Assembly: GCA_025618425.1 (NCBI GenBank) | Contig: CM046850.1 | Coordinates: forward strand, 5,116,520-5,180,519 | DNA: 64,000 nt | Source of the DNA: Heliocidaris tuberculata | Lineage: Eukaryota > Echinodermata > Echinoidea > Camarodonta > Echinometridae | Direction: 5' to 3' | In this document: piece by piece, positions 30,911 through 41,902 of the stretch | Layout of the letters: every line of letters begins with the position of its first letter | How positions within the stretch are numbered: position 1 is the first letter of the stretch | Translations under genes and position numbers: made by a program | Notes under the pieces: model-generated | Database searches by the model: none | The model's input: the letters and a program-made list of their open reading frames with translations, nothing else | Told to the model about the DNA's origin: nothing

Positions 30911-31189
30911 CTTTGATTCGTGTGGGAGGAGAAAAGTGAACATAATCACTGTAACGCTTGGGTTTGTCCTCGAGGTGTATCTGATTGGGTGGGCTGGTGG
31001 ACACTAAACTGGAGTTTCTCTCTACTCTTATTCAAATAGTGCCATGAGTTCTGAATGTGCATAGGTGGTGACTCTCCTACACATCGGACCTCCATTTAAC
31101 ATCCTATCTAAGGGACAGGATGATGTCCACTGTAATGTAGCCTGCATAAATGGAAGATGGGAGGGGCACATTGACATGAACACACAAGG

Positions 31190-31275
31190 CTTTTATCATC
31201 CTCCATGGGTAGATTCGAAGCAACGATCTTTGGTTCGACATGCAGACACTCTACATACTTGGCCAATACGGCTTC
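31190..31275 (-). mobile_element. Possible tRNA-derived SINE fragment
   Basis: On the minus strand 'tggccaagtatgtagag' resembles a tRNA A box and 'gttgcttcgaatctac' a B box about 30 bp later. There is no cloverleaf I can draw and no clear tail, so it is a weak call. Confidence 0.35.
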
Positions 31276-31406
31276 CTCTCGCAAAGTTGAATTCACAATT
31301 TTTCAAGTTAACTTCTTTTGTTTGCCTTGACATCTGTTGTTTAGGAAATAAACCATTTTGATTTTGAAAACAATACATTATTTATTCTGTTCCTGTTACT
31401 TTTCAG

Positions 31407-31486
31407 GAGGAGCTGATTGTCAATCTTCAAGCAAAGCTGGATGATCTTGATTCTGACTTGAAAAAGAAGGACAGAATAGCTCGAAG
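31407..31486 (+). CDS. RSF1: RSF1 exon g, post-PHD helical segment
   Basis: The exon encodes EELIVNLQAKLDDLDSDLKK then KDRIAR plus two bases. It corresponds to KLLCEKLEEQLQDLDVALKK after the human PHD finger and probably forms a coiled-coil-prone helix. The acceptor is cttttcag and the donor is AG|gtacat. Confidence 0.93.
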
Positions 31487-31872
31487 GTACATGGAAAAGA
31501 AGTTTCATATTTATGTTTATATGTGTGCAGGGGGAGGGGGTACACTCAAGCTGGAGAACCCATAATGTGAAAAGCCCCTACCCTATGAATAGAAAGAGTA
31601 TATGTTGGTATGGAATGTATATGTGCAAACAAGAAGGTTGAAAAGAAAATGGAAATAGAATATGATTCTGTTCATCTTTTTGATATCTATACAAAAATTT
31701 TAAAAAAACTGTTTCTGCAAAGTGCACAATATGAAGGTATGGCAGTGGTTACGAAAATAATGGAAAACATCAGTGTTTGTCATCTATAAGTGTTTGTCAT
31801 CTCCCATGCGCTTAATAATCCACTTAAAACAAAAATCTAAGAATGATTTCCGTTTCCTTATATTACCTACAG

Positions 31873-31933
31873 GGATGAGAGGAAGCTGAAATATAAATAT
31901 ACAGATGTGTGTGCAGTCAACATATTGCCTGAT
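31873..31933 (+). CDS. RSF1: RSF1 exon h
   Basis: The exon completes an Arg codon and reads DERKLKYKYTDVCAVNILPD, matching RRKERLVYVGISIENIIPP of human RSF1. The borders are ctacag and GAT|gtaagt. It ends in phase 0. Confidence 0.9.
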
Positions 31934-32496
31934 GTAAGTAATGAAACACTGAATGTGACTAAAACTGATGATGTTGCAATTTATAAAGAATCCCGCTTTA
32001 TGATTGGCAACATTATCAGTTCTAATGATATCTATCTGTTCAAATTAGTTACCTTATTTATAGTTTCTCATAAAGAACAACATTTTTCCGCATTCTGAAG
32101 AAAGGGGCATACCAAGGTTTTAGATATTTTCTTGATTTAGGAGATGCAAAATGTGTATGAGATTATTAATTGTTAAGTTTTCTGCTGCAGGGCCATGTCT
32201 GAGGGCTTGCACATAATTTCCTTTTTGGTAGTTTGTTAGAAATCGCTTTTTAAAACAACATTTCATATTTTAGTGGTAATAATTGTTTACTCAAAAGTGA
32301 TTAATAGTATTGCCAGGATACACTTGAAATGTTCTCTACAATGATCCTTTGAAAGCAGATAAACTAGTTCCATTATACTTGTCTATTAAGTTATTGCGAG
32401 ATTTTTTTTCGACACTTTCATGTGACGTTAGAAGGCCTTTGTGCGGTTGTAGCCTTCCAGCTTATGTGATGTGGTATGTGTGATCTATTGTGACAG

Positions 32497-32884
32497 GAAA
32501 CATTGGTAGTTGCCAAAAAGAAGAGACGGGCTGAGCAGAAAAGATCAAGACGGGATGATTATGAGGAAGAAGAAGAAGAAGAGGATGAGGATGTCGAGTA
32601 TGAAGAAAGACGAAACCACCGATCCCACAGCTCGCGATCACGCCGATCGCACCAATCACATGGCTCACGAAGTCGACACTCACGGAGTTCGCGACACCAT
32701 AGATCACACAGAAGTAGACCTCGTCGATCCCGGCATGACTTTGTGGTGCCCGACTACGAAGATGACTACGAGGTCGTAAGTAGGAGGTCGCAGAGGTCGC
32801 GAAAGACAATCGACTACAGCTTCAATGACTTCGACTCGGCCATCAAGTCGGCAATCAACGAGGAGGTGGAGGAACATAAGAAAG
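32497..32884 (+). CDS. RSF1: RSF1 exon i, Arg/Ser/His-rich insert plus RRSQRSRKTIDYSFNDFD
   Basis: About 129 codons start ETLVVAKKKRRAEQKRSRRD, followed by an acidic stretch. A block of roughly 45 residues then consists almost only of R, S and H, with SRSRRS and RSHRSR repeats. Next come the acidic motif DYEDDYEVV and the conserved RRSQRSRKTIDYSFNDFDSA, which equals RRSTRTRKCISYRFDEFDEA in human RSF1. The acceptor is tgtgacag and the donor is AAAG|gtgaga. The R/S/H block has no counterpart in the human protein as I recall it. Confidence 0.93.
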
Positions 32885-33106
32885 GTGAGATTCTTATTTC
32901 TAAAAGAATTTTCAGTTCGAGGATGGGAAAATATCCGTTTTGGTTTGAATATCAGAATGTGGATTGTATTGTGATATGTTTAACATTGCAGTAATGGTAA
33001 ATTGTAATCAAATGTTGGCAATTTGAATCTTGGCCTTACGCAAGGCATCTTCTCTATAGTTTTCTCCCTCGACTCAAACTGTCAAGAAGCAAAATTCCTT
33101 GTAATG

Positions 33107-33625
33107 TTCATTGGTAACACCATCGCTATTATTATCATCATCACCATTAATCTCATTCTCTTCGTCTTCATGATCACCACTATCATTACCTCTTCGACCA
33201 TTAGCATCATCACTACCACCACTACCATCGCCATCTTCACCGTCACCGGTACGTTCATCATCGTCACCATTATTATGCTTACCATCATCATCATCTTCAC
33301 TACTACTATCACCTCCTCCACCACCTCTACTACTACCATTACTTAGCATTACTACCGCCACTATAATTATGCTGATGAGACTCTTGTATCATCGTCATTA
33401 TCACTATATAGTCATCACCATTATTATCACCATTTTCATCATCATCATCATTACCACCATCACCATCATCATTACTACCATCATGGTATTGATGATAATT
33501 TTGCATCATCATCATTATCACTATCGTTACCTTTACACCATTATTATTACCACTATCATCATCATCATCATTATCACTACCGGAAATATCATCCTAACCA
33601 TCATCACTATATTATGGTAATGAGA
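33107..33625 (+). repeat. Degenerate (ATC/ATT/ACC)n triplet-rich intron tract
   Basis: About 500 bp dominated by 'atcatcatc', 'accatcacc' and 'attatcacc' words on the plus strand, between RSF1 exons i and j. The open frames it produces (poly-Ile/Thr, or Met/Val on the other strand) are compositional artefacts. Confidence 0.9.
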
Positions 33626-33648
33626 ATCTCCCATTTTCCTCCTACCAG

Positions 33649-33871
33649 CAGCTGTGGACGAGTACAAGTCCCGATGGGGAGTCAGCCGAGGAAAGGACAT
33701 GTCCACTATCATGGGAGCGGAGGAGGAGGAAGAGGAGGAGAAGGTCCGGGAAGAGGACGAAGATGAGGAGGAGGGGAGGAGACGAGACAGGAGAGGGAAG
33801 AAGAAGAGACGACTCAACGATCTGGACTGGTCTAGCGAGGATGAGAACAGTGAAGATTTTAAGGTGGAAAG
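33649..33871 (+). CDS. RSF1: RSF1 exon j (RGKDMSTI, KKRRLNDLD)
   Basis: After an acceptor of the tandem type ccagcag, the exon reads AVDEYKSRWGVSRGKDMSTI, then an acidic block, then RRGKKKRRLNDLDWSSEDEN ending in FKVER. Human RSF1 has VGRGKDISTI and KKRRRLNDLD in the same order. The donor is AG|gtaagc. Using the second AG at 33650-33651 would drop one Ala codon without changing frame. Confidence 0.93.
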
Positions 33872-34084
33872 GTAAGCAAAGGTCACCATCCTTTCGAAGC
33901 TGGTCATTCATATGCATTGGGGCGCAGACATTTGTGACCAAGCACCACAAGAAGGTCGCACTGTGTGATTTTCAGTTAGAGTTCAGTCAATTGGTTGGCA
34001 TGGTCAAATTTTAGTTTTGGGTATTTCCTGAAAGAGTATACTTTTTTCTCAATAATTAAAAAATTTGTAGGCACCAAACAATCT

Positions 34085-34240
34085 AAAGGTGGTAATTTTG
34101 ACAGTTTTGAGTATATATTGCCAAAAGAGTTATATTGCCAAAAGACGCTAGTGCTGGGCCAGGGATTTCGAGCCCCATACCTTGTGGTTCACAGTCCGGA
34201 GACTTATCCACAAGACCACAATGAAAATGATTTAATGTAT
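34085..34240 (-). mobile_element. tRNA-derived SINE (minus strand)
   Basis: On the minus strand the sequence reads 'gtggtcttgtggataagtct' (A-box-like) and then 'tatggggctcgaaatccc' (B-box-like) at tRNA spacing. A tRNA-unrelated body follows. It sits between RSF1 exons j and k. Confidence 0.6.
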
Positions 34241-34304
34241 AACTCTTTGCTTTCAGTCTTGTCAAAGTTATCTCCTTTTGCTCAACCTACCTCTCCTTCC
34301 ACAG

Positions 34305-34543
34305 TGATAACGAGAGCGAGTCGGCGGAAGAGGGAAGTAACTTCTCTGACGCGAGCGAGGACAGCTTCTTGACCTCCAGACGCCGCGCATCAAGACGGCG
34401 CGGGGCCTCCAGGAGGAGCCGTCGGTATGCTGACATGCCGAGAAGGAAGAGTGAGCGGGGAAGGAAGAGGGTGAGGTATTACAGCTCAGCGGAAGACGAT
34501 CAAGGCAGCTACTACTCTGGAAGCTCGGCTGGTAGCTACACCG
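34305..34543 (+). CDS. RSF1: RSF1 exon k, Arg/Ser-rich tail segment
   Basis: The acceptor ccttccacag is followed by SDNESESAEEGSNFSDASED, then SRRRASRRRGASRRSRRYAD and PRRKSERGRKRVRYYSSAED, ending GSYTG. The composition alternates acidic Ser-rich and basic Arg-rich segments, as in the human C-terminal third. The donor is ACCG|gtaagg, in phase 1. Confidence 0.9.
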
Positions 34544-34611
34544 GTAAGGATTAGGATTATGATGGTGATGATTTTTTTTTTGATGTGATCATAATAAGCC
34601 AGTTTGTAATC

Positions 34612-35027
34612 TTAAGGCCACTGCACACCTTATGATTGGTCTGCGATCCGATTTGTGAAATAAATCGCTATGGCATTAAATGTTGGCATTTTAGCAAATG
34701 AAATCTACCCTATTCAGGTTCTGAAAAGTAATATGAATACTAAACACAGGGTTTTAGTGAGCTGTCAGCTTTCTATAGGGGCAAAATTAGTTTCAAATCG
34801 TAGGCAGTCGTACGATTTTTGTGACGTCACTACGACTCGGAGCCGATTTGGCCATTCCACCGACTAGAAAACTCGGCAAAGGCAGTATTATCGATTTTAC
34901 TATCTGTATGACGATTCAAACCTTCAATCAAAAGTATTTTTTCGTTTTTAAAGGATTTGTCAGATGATATTTCATTTTCTTCTGAGATCGGATCGCAGAC
35001 CGATCGTAAGGTGTGCGGTGGCCTTAA
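34612..35027 (+). mobile_element. TTAA-flanked MITE with ~37-bp terminal inverted repeats
   Basis: Left TTAAGGCCACTGCACACC and right GGTGTGCGGTGGCCTTAA; the inverted similarity continues through 'ggtctgcgatccgat'. 416 bp, non-coding. It is a TTAA family separate from families 1 and 2. Confidence 0.8.
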
Positions 35028-35959
35028 ATATCACATGGTACAAATGACCCCTGACATGACCCCAATTTGTACGCACACACGCATCTGTTTTGGTGGACAC
35101 GCTACTTGTTAAACTACTAAATGCATACTGGCGCACGCATCATGGTGCGTATAATGACAGCGTATAAAGGTCGATTGTACTTGGTACAGATGACCTTCAT
35201 GTACAGGTGCAAATTGTAATTATGAACAGGCTTATTATGCTTGAGATAGCTTTAGTTCAGTGATAGTGATAATGATTATTATGATGATCTAAAACGTAAT
35301 GATGTATTTGAAATTTACTGCGTTTACCATTAAAGGCATTGATTAACTTTGCCCAGGATTGAAAAAAAAAATTACTGTTCCAGCTAATGCTGTAATCATA
35401 ATTGCAAACCTTTAGCTCAGACAGGAATCGCCTGAGTTTTATAAGCTGATCGGTCGTTTATATATCAAGATATTTACGATTGAACATTGATGTCGGGATA
35501 GAGTACCACCGAACCCTAAAGAACTCTAAGACTTACGGTTGGCATACCTCGCTTTATCACAGAATACCGTACGGGCTGGAAACCCGCTCTGAAATCGCCA
35601 AGCGCCGGTGCTTGGTTTTTGAGACTGCAGCGCAGCGAAGAAGCCGAGCGACTTGCGCTAGTGATTGATCGCGATTTTCTCTTTTTTAGGATAGTAAACG
35701 GGTTCCATTTTCTCTCATACTTTCACATATCCTTAATTATATATGTAGTTAGAGGACTGCACACAACTCACTGGCATTTGAGCTGATTTTACAATTTTTC
35801 ACAAAGTTAATCAATCACTTTAAGATATAGTCGTGAAAGAAGTCAAATTCCTTTTTGATTTAAAACATCGATGAAGAATATCCTCTAGGTACTTTTTATT
35901 TGGTTGAGAAAAGCTGATGTTTTCAAGTGTTTGATCATCAGATATGTTGAATTTCAAGC
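35028..35959. other. Intron stretch with no recognised feature
   Basis: AT-rich intron sequence with a GC-richer patch at about 35490-35670. I could not match that patch to a gene, a tRNA or a known repeat. Confidence 0.5.
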
Positions 35960-36120
35960 AATGATGTGTGTGTGTTTGTGTGTGCGTAATTGGGTTTTTA
36001 CAGACGTGTCTCTATCAGATAGATTATTTATATCTGGGTACCAACCTTTAATGTCACCATCCCAAAGAAACCCAGTGTGAAACGGGTCCGTCTGAACGTA
36101 CCGCTAGGCCATTGAAATGA
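35960..36120 (-). mobile_element. Degenerate SINE fragment related to 39010-39180
   Basis: 'aattgggtttttacagacgtgtctctatcagat' (read in parts) parallels 'aattgggtttttgcagacgt' at 39021. The tRNA-like head is decayed ('gtaccgctaggccat'). Confidence 0.5.
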
Positions 36121-36227
36121 CCCTAGGCATTTTTATATACCTGAATCTGAGGGGTTTTGCCCTCAGTTGTGTAAGATATCAGACAAGGATACTGGATAAC
36201 CTCTGTATGTTTATTTTATTGTGAACA

Positions 36228-36371
36228 GGGCCCTGTTTCATGAAACTTGCTTTCACTGACAAGTTACAATAACTGTTATAAGCTACTGAAATCCTTGCAT
36301 CTGATTGGCTGAGAGCAAATTTATCTGTAAAAATCACTGACAAGACACTTGATGAAATGCCCCCCCCCCAG
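36228..36371 (+). mobile_element. GGGCCC-type foldback MITE, copy 4
   Basis: GGGCCCTGTTTCATGAAAC to GATGAAATGCCCCCCC with the core 'gaaatccttgcatctgattg'. It is 160 bp upstream of the terminal RSF1 exon. Confidence 0.75.
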
Positions 36372-36533
36372 GTAGTAATTGCTGGAGATTTTTCCCTCAG
36401 GTATGCTTGATTTCAAACATTGATATGATATTGATGATAATAATATTGGTGGTTTTTATTGCTCTGTCTGTTACCACGTGATGCTCCTGGCGCTCCAACG
36501 TAACCTTGCCATTTTCATTTTGTATTTGACCAG

Positions 36534-37264
36534 GGAGTGATTCTGAGGAGGATGAATTTACATCAGGCGGGAGAAGGAAAGCTGCTGCCAAGATCATCTC
36601 GTATCGAGAATACTCTGATAGCGACGAGGGCAGGTCAAAGAAGAGGAAGAAGGCGGCAAGGACACCGACGCCTTCACCGTCATCGTCTTCTGAGAACGAG
36701 GATTACACCCAGCGAAAGAGGAAATTCCGCATCGATAGTGACGACGATGATGAGGAGGAGGAGGAGATGGAGGAGAAGTCGAAATCAAAGAAGAGGATTG
36801 AAAGTGATAGTGAGGATAGTGATATTGGTCGGAGGAAAAAGAAGAAGAAGAGCATAGAGCTCCAGCGGTCGTCTCTGCGTAAGCTATCCACGAGGATAGA
36901 CTATAAGAAAATGGCGGGAGAGAGCACGGAATCGGATGAAAACGACAGTAGGATTGAGCGATTTCAGGACTCGAATAAAGAGAACCAGGACGAATTGGCG
37001 TCGGGGACAAGCGATGATGAGGCTGTTAGCCAAAAAGTTAGGACTACCAAACAAGTTCCCCACTCACAAATGGGACAGTCTTACATTCCAACCACCGTCA
37101 ATGGTGGTGCCAGTGCAGGAGGCCTTCATGGTGGGACTGCTGCACCGGGACAGAGGGGTGCTAATGGTGGTGCAAACGGAGGGACAGTAAATGGAGAAGG
37201 CGAGGAGGAGGATGACCTTTTGCAGGTCACAGACCTGATTGATTATGTGACACAAGACATATGA
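36534..37264 (+). CDS. RSF1: RSF1 terminal coding exon with conserved C-terminus
   Basis: The acceptor tgaccag opens GSDSEEDEFTSGGRRKAAAK. Repeats of acidic Ser/Asp and Lys/Arg blocks follow (FRIDSDDDDEEEE, KKRIESDSEDSD, GRRKKKKK), then a Gly/Asn-rich linker, and finally GEEEDDLLQVTDLIDYVTQD with stop TGA at 37262-37264. Human RSF1 ends EEEDELLRVTDLVDYV plus a few residues, so the end of the protein is secure. The exon immediately follows a short MITE at 36228-36371. Confidence 0.95.
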
Positions 37265-37810
37265 GGTCGAAGGTGAAAGGCTGTATGTTTGTATCTGTGA
37301 AGAATTATTTGTATATAGGTATTTGGGTGATTTATTGGTTTAGTGTTTTATGTTGGGTCTTAATTATGTTGTGTATCAATCATGCTGGTTTTTAATCATC
37401 GAACAAAATATGAAATATATATTTCTTCAGATGATAAGAAGATGCAAAAAATGATACTGCCAAAAATCGGTCTTCAACCATGTTAATATCATTGATTTAA
37501 TCTCATTTGTCTCATGTCTATAATTGCCAAAATATTGTAGATCACTGCAAAATATCATTAAAAAATGATTCATGTTTTATGTATATTTATCAGTCGTAAC
37601 CAACAACCATTGCTTGATAGTATCCTCATTGAAATCAACCAATAATTCAGAAATGTCCAAATATTAAGAAATTTGATATTGTAGATAAAGTATTGCATGC
37701 CTACATTTGAGTATGTCTAGCATCACCATTTTTGTGAAGAGCACAATCTCCATATACGCTACAAAACATTACCAGTAGCAAATAAACTCTACATAAATTA
37801 GGAGTAGATA
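37265..37810 (+). other. RSF1: Probable RSF1 3' untranslated region
   Basis: AT-rich sequence directly after the TGA. The first canonical AATAAA is at 37781-37786, and a second is at 38225-38230. The true end cannot be fixed from sequence alone. Confidence 0.5.
37781..37786 (+). terminator. Candidate polyadenylation signal AATAAA for RSF1
   Basis: First canonical hexamer, about 520 bp after the stop. There is no strong GU-rich element that I can single out downstream. Confidence 0.4.
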
Positions 37811-38689
37811 GGAAAGAAAATGTGATTAATGGTCATTCTGCTCTATTCTTTCTAATCATCTTGGTGCAAAATGTAAGGACATTTACTGTCCTCAGTATTA
37901 CACTGGTGAAATATTTTTTCAATTGGAATTAATTTGATTTTTTAAGGCTGTTGGACAGTGCTTTCGATTGCGCAGGCATTACATTTCATCGATGGTAAAA
38001 ATTGTAAGAAACCTGTAAATAAGTCCTGCCGATCTCTGCGTAGACATAGGTATGCTTCCATCCCTAGGATAGGATGCAAAATGTAGGTCCCATTTGTAAT
38101 AGTGAGACAAACCCATACCCTATGCAGTATTTTTTTTCTCTTTTATTGAAACATATTTTTTCAGGATGAGACATGATCAGCAGAAGCTGTTTTACATCAT
38201 GGTCCTGATAAAAAGACATACAACAATAAAAACATAGGACAGAATGCGAAATATGAAATGTAAATGATCGAACCTAGACGCGAATCATGTACAACTTCAC
38301 CCGTACAATCTTCCTTTTTTTACGGTTAAGTCCAAGCTTCATTCTGTCCCATACGATACTGACTACATCTGAGATTTTTTTCCTATATTTGATGACTGTA
38401 TCGAGCTGAAAGCCTAGTCTGCAATCACAGACCCTAATTTGACACTTTATCAGAAAATCATTGTGTCTTGAGAGAAGCCTAACCCAGCTACCTACCGGTC
38501 ATGTCAGGAGCAGCTGTAGTACATGGCCTATGGTAGTCTTATAGTGCAGACACTCTTTTCCGAATGACCAGGGTTTGTGCTCATAAACTACTGAAAGCCC
38601 TCCTAGAGCTTGGATTAAACAAAATATCAAGTACCATGATATGTTAATTTATATTCACAATTTATATTCACAATTGCATAATACTTGGT

Positions 38690-38990
38690 GACATATAGGA
38701 CATACATGTACCTGGGACCTGCTATACACATTCAAAAGGTTAACAATAAGCTGCGCAATTTATCCAGTATCTACAATAACCTACGACCTAAACATTGTTT
38801 ATTTGTCTTCACGAAAAGCTTGATTTCAATCAAGGTCTATGTGCTGCCTTATTTCGATCTCCAGCATTTCTGCAATTCGTCTCGTAATACGATTATGATT
38901 GCTGTGAATGCACACATTTCTGAGCTCCTTGGATTTTCTTTTCTGCCTATGTGTACATGTAGTTCAGTACATCTGGTTAACTGAAATCAG
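38690..38990 (+). pseudogene. Decayed LINE reverse-transcriptase fragment (tentative)
   Basis: An open frame reads HIQKVNNKLRNLSSIYNNLR, then SLISIKVYVLPYFDLQHFCN. The pattern 'H..KV..KL......L...L........LI...V.PYFD' is the usual run after the RT palm in CR1/jockey-like LINEs. It is short, with no other RT motif, so the call is tentative. Confidence 0.4.
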
Positions 38991-39009
38991 AACTTTAATG
39001 GTACTGTGT

Positions 39010-39180
39010 GTGTGTGTTTAATTGGGTTTTTGCAGACGTGTATCTGTCAGATATGATTATTTACGTCTGGAATCGACCTTTTAACATCGCCGTCTGATAG
39101 ACGTTACTGAGATTCGAACCTGGCCGCAGACGTTATCGCTAGACCAACTGCCATATCCCCTGGGCCCTCTGATGCACAAA
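39010..39180 (-). mobile_element. tRNA-derived SINE (minus strand)
   Basis: On the minus strand 'ggcagttggtctagcgataa' (A-box part) is followed by 'ccaggttcgaatctcag' (B box GGTTCGAATC) at tRNA-like spacing. A body then ends in 'gacacgtctgcaaaaacccaatta' read in parts. A related fragment lies at 35960. Confidence 0.7.
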
Positions 39181-39839
39181 GGTGAATGCCAAGTACTCTG
39201 TGATTAATCAGAAGGCCGACATTCACAAAGAAAGTGGAAAATTGAAAATGAAGTAAATGAACTCTCAGAATGTGTTATAAGTTTGTCCTATTTGTGCACA
39301 ATTTCGTAAGCACCTTTTTGAAAAATGAGCAGGATCTTCTATTATTTCCTCATTGTGTTGAACCTTTTAAAGTTCCAGTTGCAAATCTTGTGTTAAAATG
39401 CCTTGTAACAAAAATTGCAATGCATTTGTTCTGAATGTCATGGTATGAGTGGCTTTCACTTTCTAGAACTTAAGGTGAATTCTTAGTTTCATATTTTTGT
39501 ATGAATGACCCTTGTGAGCATACAAGTTGTGAAGCATTTGCATGCAAAAACATCTAGATTAAATTATGTGTGTGTGTGTGTGTGTGAAGGAAGCAAATAG
39601 CCACTGCTACATATAGGGGTCTTTTCAGGTGCTATATAACTGCTTAAAATGCATTTTCCCTGTTGGTTAAATAACCTATCAATTCCTGGCTTGTCTTGCT
39701 CATCACTCTCCTTGCCCACAAACTGTTAATTCCTGTATGGTATTTATAAGCTTATGTGTAGAAAATGGCCAATTTGATGAATTCTAAATTCAATGACATG
39801 GATTAGTCCATTTGACAGTCCTATTTAGTCTGTATTAAA

Positions 39840-40950
39840 CCTAGAAAAGTTGTTTCCGTTGAAGTTTTTTTCTTGATTTGCTGATCCCATGTGGTCTCCG
39901 AAAAATTTCAGCTTTGTTGCCGAAAAATCAAATTTGGGCAATTTGCATAAATTGCATAGATCTAAATGGCCCCTTCGAGGCAATATTTAGTAGCGAAAGA
40001 CAGCTTACGCGATGATACGTGACTGCAATTGTGTTGTTCGTCATTGTACAGTATGCAACCTGGGAGACGTCGAAAGGAGTTTACACAGTAATGTCTGATT
40101 ATGATACTTCTATTTAGGGTTTTGTGGGGTGTAGAATCCAGTTTTAATGTTATTTTGTGACAATTACATATCATGTAATGTCCATGTAATAGGCTCTATA
40201 CCAACTTAATTATACTTGAGCAACTGAAAGTGCATGTTTTTTTAAAAACATTAACAATGAAAGTCAGCCTGCTAAATATAACCAAAGGGTTTAGAGTGAC
40301 TATCTTCATGTTTCGATCTTTTCTTTTTCTTTTCGTTTTTTATTACTCTTTTTGAATCCCCTTTAAGCTCCTGTGGCTGCAACTGATAGGGTATCCAAAG
40401 AGAATAATAAAAAAAAAAAAAAAAAAAAAAAAGATCGAAACATGCAGATAGTCACTCTAAACCCTCTTGGTTACCTTAGTAGGCTTACTTTCATTGTTAG
40501 TGCTTTAAAAAAAAACATGCACTTTCAGTTGCTCAAGTATAATTAAGTTGGTACAGAACCAATTACATGAACATTATGTGATATGTAATTGTCAAAAAAA
40601 TTACATTAAAGCTGGATTCTACACCCCACAAAACCCCTAAATAGACGTATCATTATCGCACATTACTGTGTTACCTCCTTTCGAGGTCTCACAGGCTAAT
40701 GTAAAAGATGAACAACGCAATTGCAGTCACGTATCATATAGAGTAGTACATAGATCAGTTGACGCATTCTGCTTAAGCTGTCTTTCGCTACTAAATATTG
40801 TCTAGAAGGAGCCATTTAGATTTATACGAATTATGCAAATTGCCAAAAATTGATTTTTTTTTTTGTCAACAAAACTGACATTGTTTGGGGACCACATGGG
40901 GTCACAAATCAAGAAAAAATCTTCAACAGAAAGAACTTTCCAAGGCTCAT
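39840..40950 (+). mobile_element. Large foldback element, ~470-bp diverged arms
   Basis: The left arm (about 39840-40325) is repeated inverted at about 40430-40950. Landmarks include 'agcgaaagacagctta', 'gtggggtgtagaatcc', 'acttaattatacttgagcaa' and 'gatcgaaacatg'. The spacer of about 110 bp ends in a long A tract (40408-40431). Arm divergence is visibly greater than in the foldback at 26011, so this one is older. Confidence 0.8.
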
Positions 40951-40968
40951 AAACTGTCAAGTCAGAGG

Positions 40969-41572
40969 TTAAAGGGAAATCCAACCTGAATAGCAAGTTG
41001 CTCTGAAAGAAAGGGCAAAAATCAAAGAAGCAGATTGGTAAAAGTTTGAACGAAATCAGACAAGCAATAAGAATGTTGTGGATTTTCGAAAGTTGTAATC
41101 AATATACCTATAGGAATTTCAAATTAGCCGAATAGGTAATGTCATTGTGATGTAGTTGTGGACAACTCCCCTATTTGCTCCCACACACAAATGACTAAAA
41201 TGTCATTTTTTCCAATTGTATTACTCAATAGGATTTTTTTCTTTCATGAAGACCTACATGTATAACAATATGCTATCTCCAGTATATTGAGTACTGCCCC
41301 GAGGGTATAGGCGTTTCGGAGAAAACCGGAAATTAATGATGTTTTTGTGTATGACAAATGGGAGAATTGTCCGCAAGTATGTCACAATCGACTCACCAAA
41401 TTGCCAATTTGAGATTTGCATATATGTAGTGATCTCATTTTTCAAACATCCATTACTTTCTTATTCCTTGTATGATTTCTTTCAAACCTTCACCATCCTG
41501 TTTTTCTGATTTTTCTGCTTTCACACAAATCATCCTATTACCAAGGTTGAATTGCCCTTTAACTTCAGTCTG
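40969..41572 (+). mobile_element. TTAA-flanked MITE, family 2, copy A
   Basis: TTAAAGGGAAATCCAACC at the left and GGTTGAATTGCCCTTTAA at the right give inverted ends inside TTAA. 604 bp, no coding. An inverted partner lies at 41903-42967 and an older fragment around 1872-2420. Confidence 0.8.
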
Positions 41573-41902
41573 CATTCACATACATCTAAGTAGCCTGACC
41601 ATAATGCAGTTTAGCACCAGCCACAACACCGAACCTGAAATGAAGCTGGTGCTGGGATTGACTTCACTAGGTGTTGAGCTATCAGTGATGCGATTGGTAT
41701 TATTTTTATAAACCGGAATTTGGTGTTGGGGCTAGAATCAGCAGCCCAATTCACGCTCTCAACACCAACACCAACACCAACACCGAACTTGAAATCACCC
41801 AGTGTAAAGCATATATCAGAACTAGAAAGGCAAGTCTATGAACTTGTTTTTTTTTATCTTGTGTTAAAGAGACCAAGTTGTCACACAAGTACTATATGTT
41901 TC

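Larger units (their letters stand above)
1756..37264 (+). other. RSF1: RSF1 orthologue gene, 3' portion (12 coding exons)
   Basis: RSF1 is the histone-chaperone-like subunit of the RSF remodelling complex. In vertebrates it pairs with the ISWI ATPase SNF2H (SMARCA5) to assemble and space nucleosomes in the nucleus. I identified it from conserved blocks that follow the human protein's order: LCDSQFD and QPIGRDKMGLVYW, the PHD finger ending in [29 protein letters not shown], and the C-terminal DDLLQVTDLIDYV. Twelve exons with GT/AG borders total 4797 nt, exactly 1599 codons including the stop, and every exon-exon phase agrees. Human RSF1 is about 1440 residues; here 1598 are already visible and the N-terminus lies upstream. 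The gene has no neighbour in the window. Confidence 0.95.

Noticed and set aside
33023..33620. Poly-Ile/Thr and Met/Val open frames between RSF1 exons
   Set aside because: Caused by the triplet-rich intron tract. The splice phases of exons i and j agree without them.
35480..35680. GC-richer patch with words slightly like 5S rRNA or a tRNA
   Set aside because: The resemblance is limited to a few short words. I could not draw a conserved 5S or tRNA structure, so no RNA gene is called.
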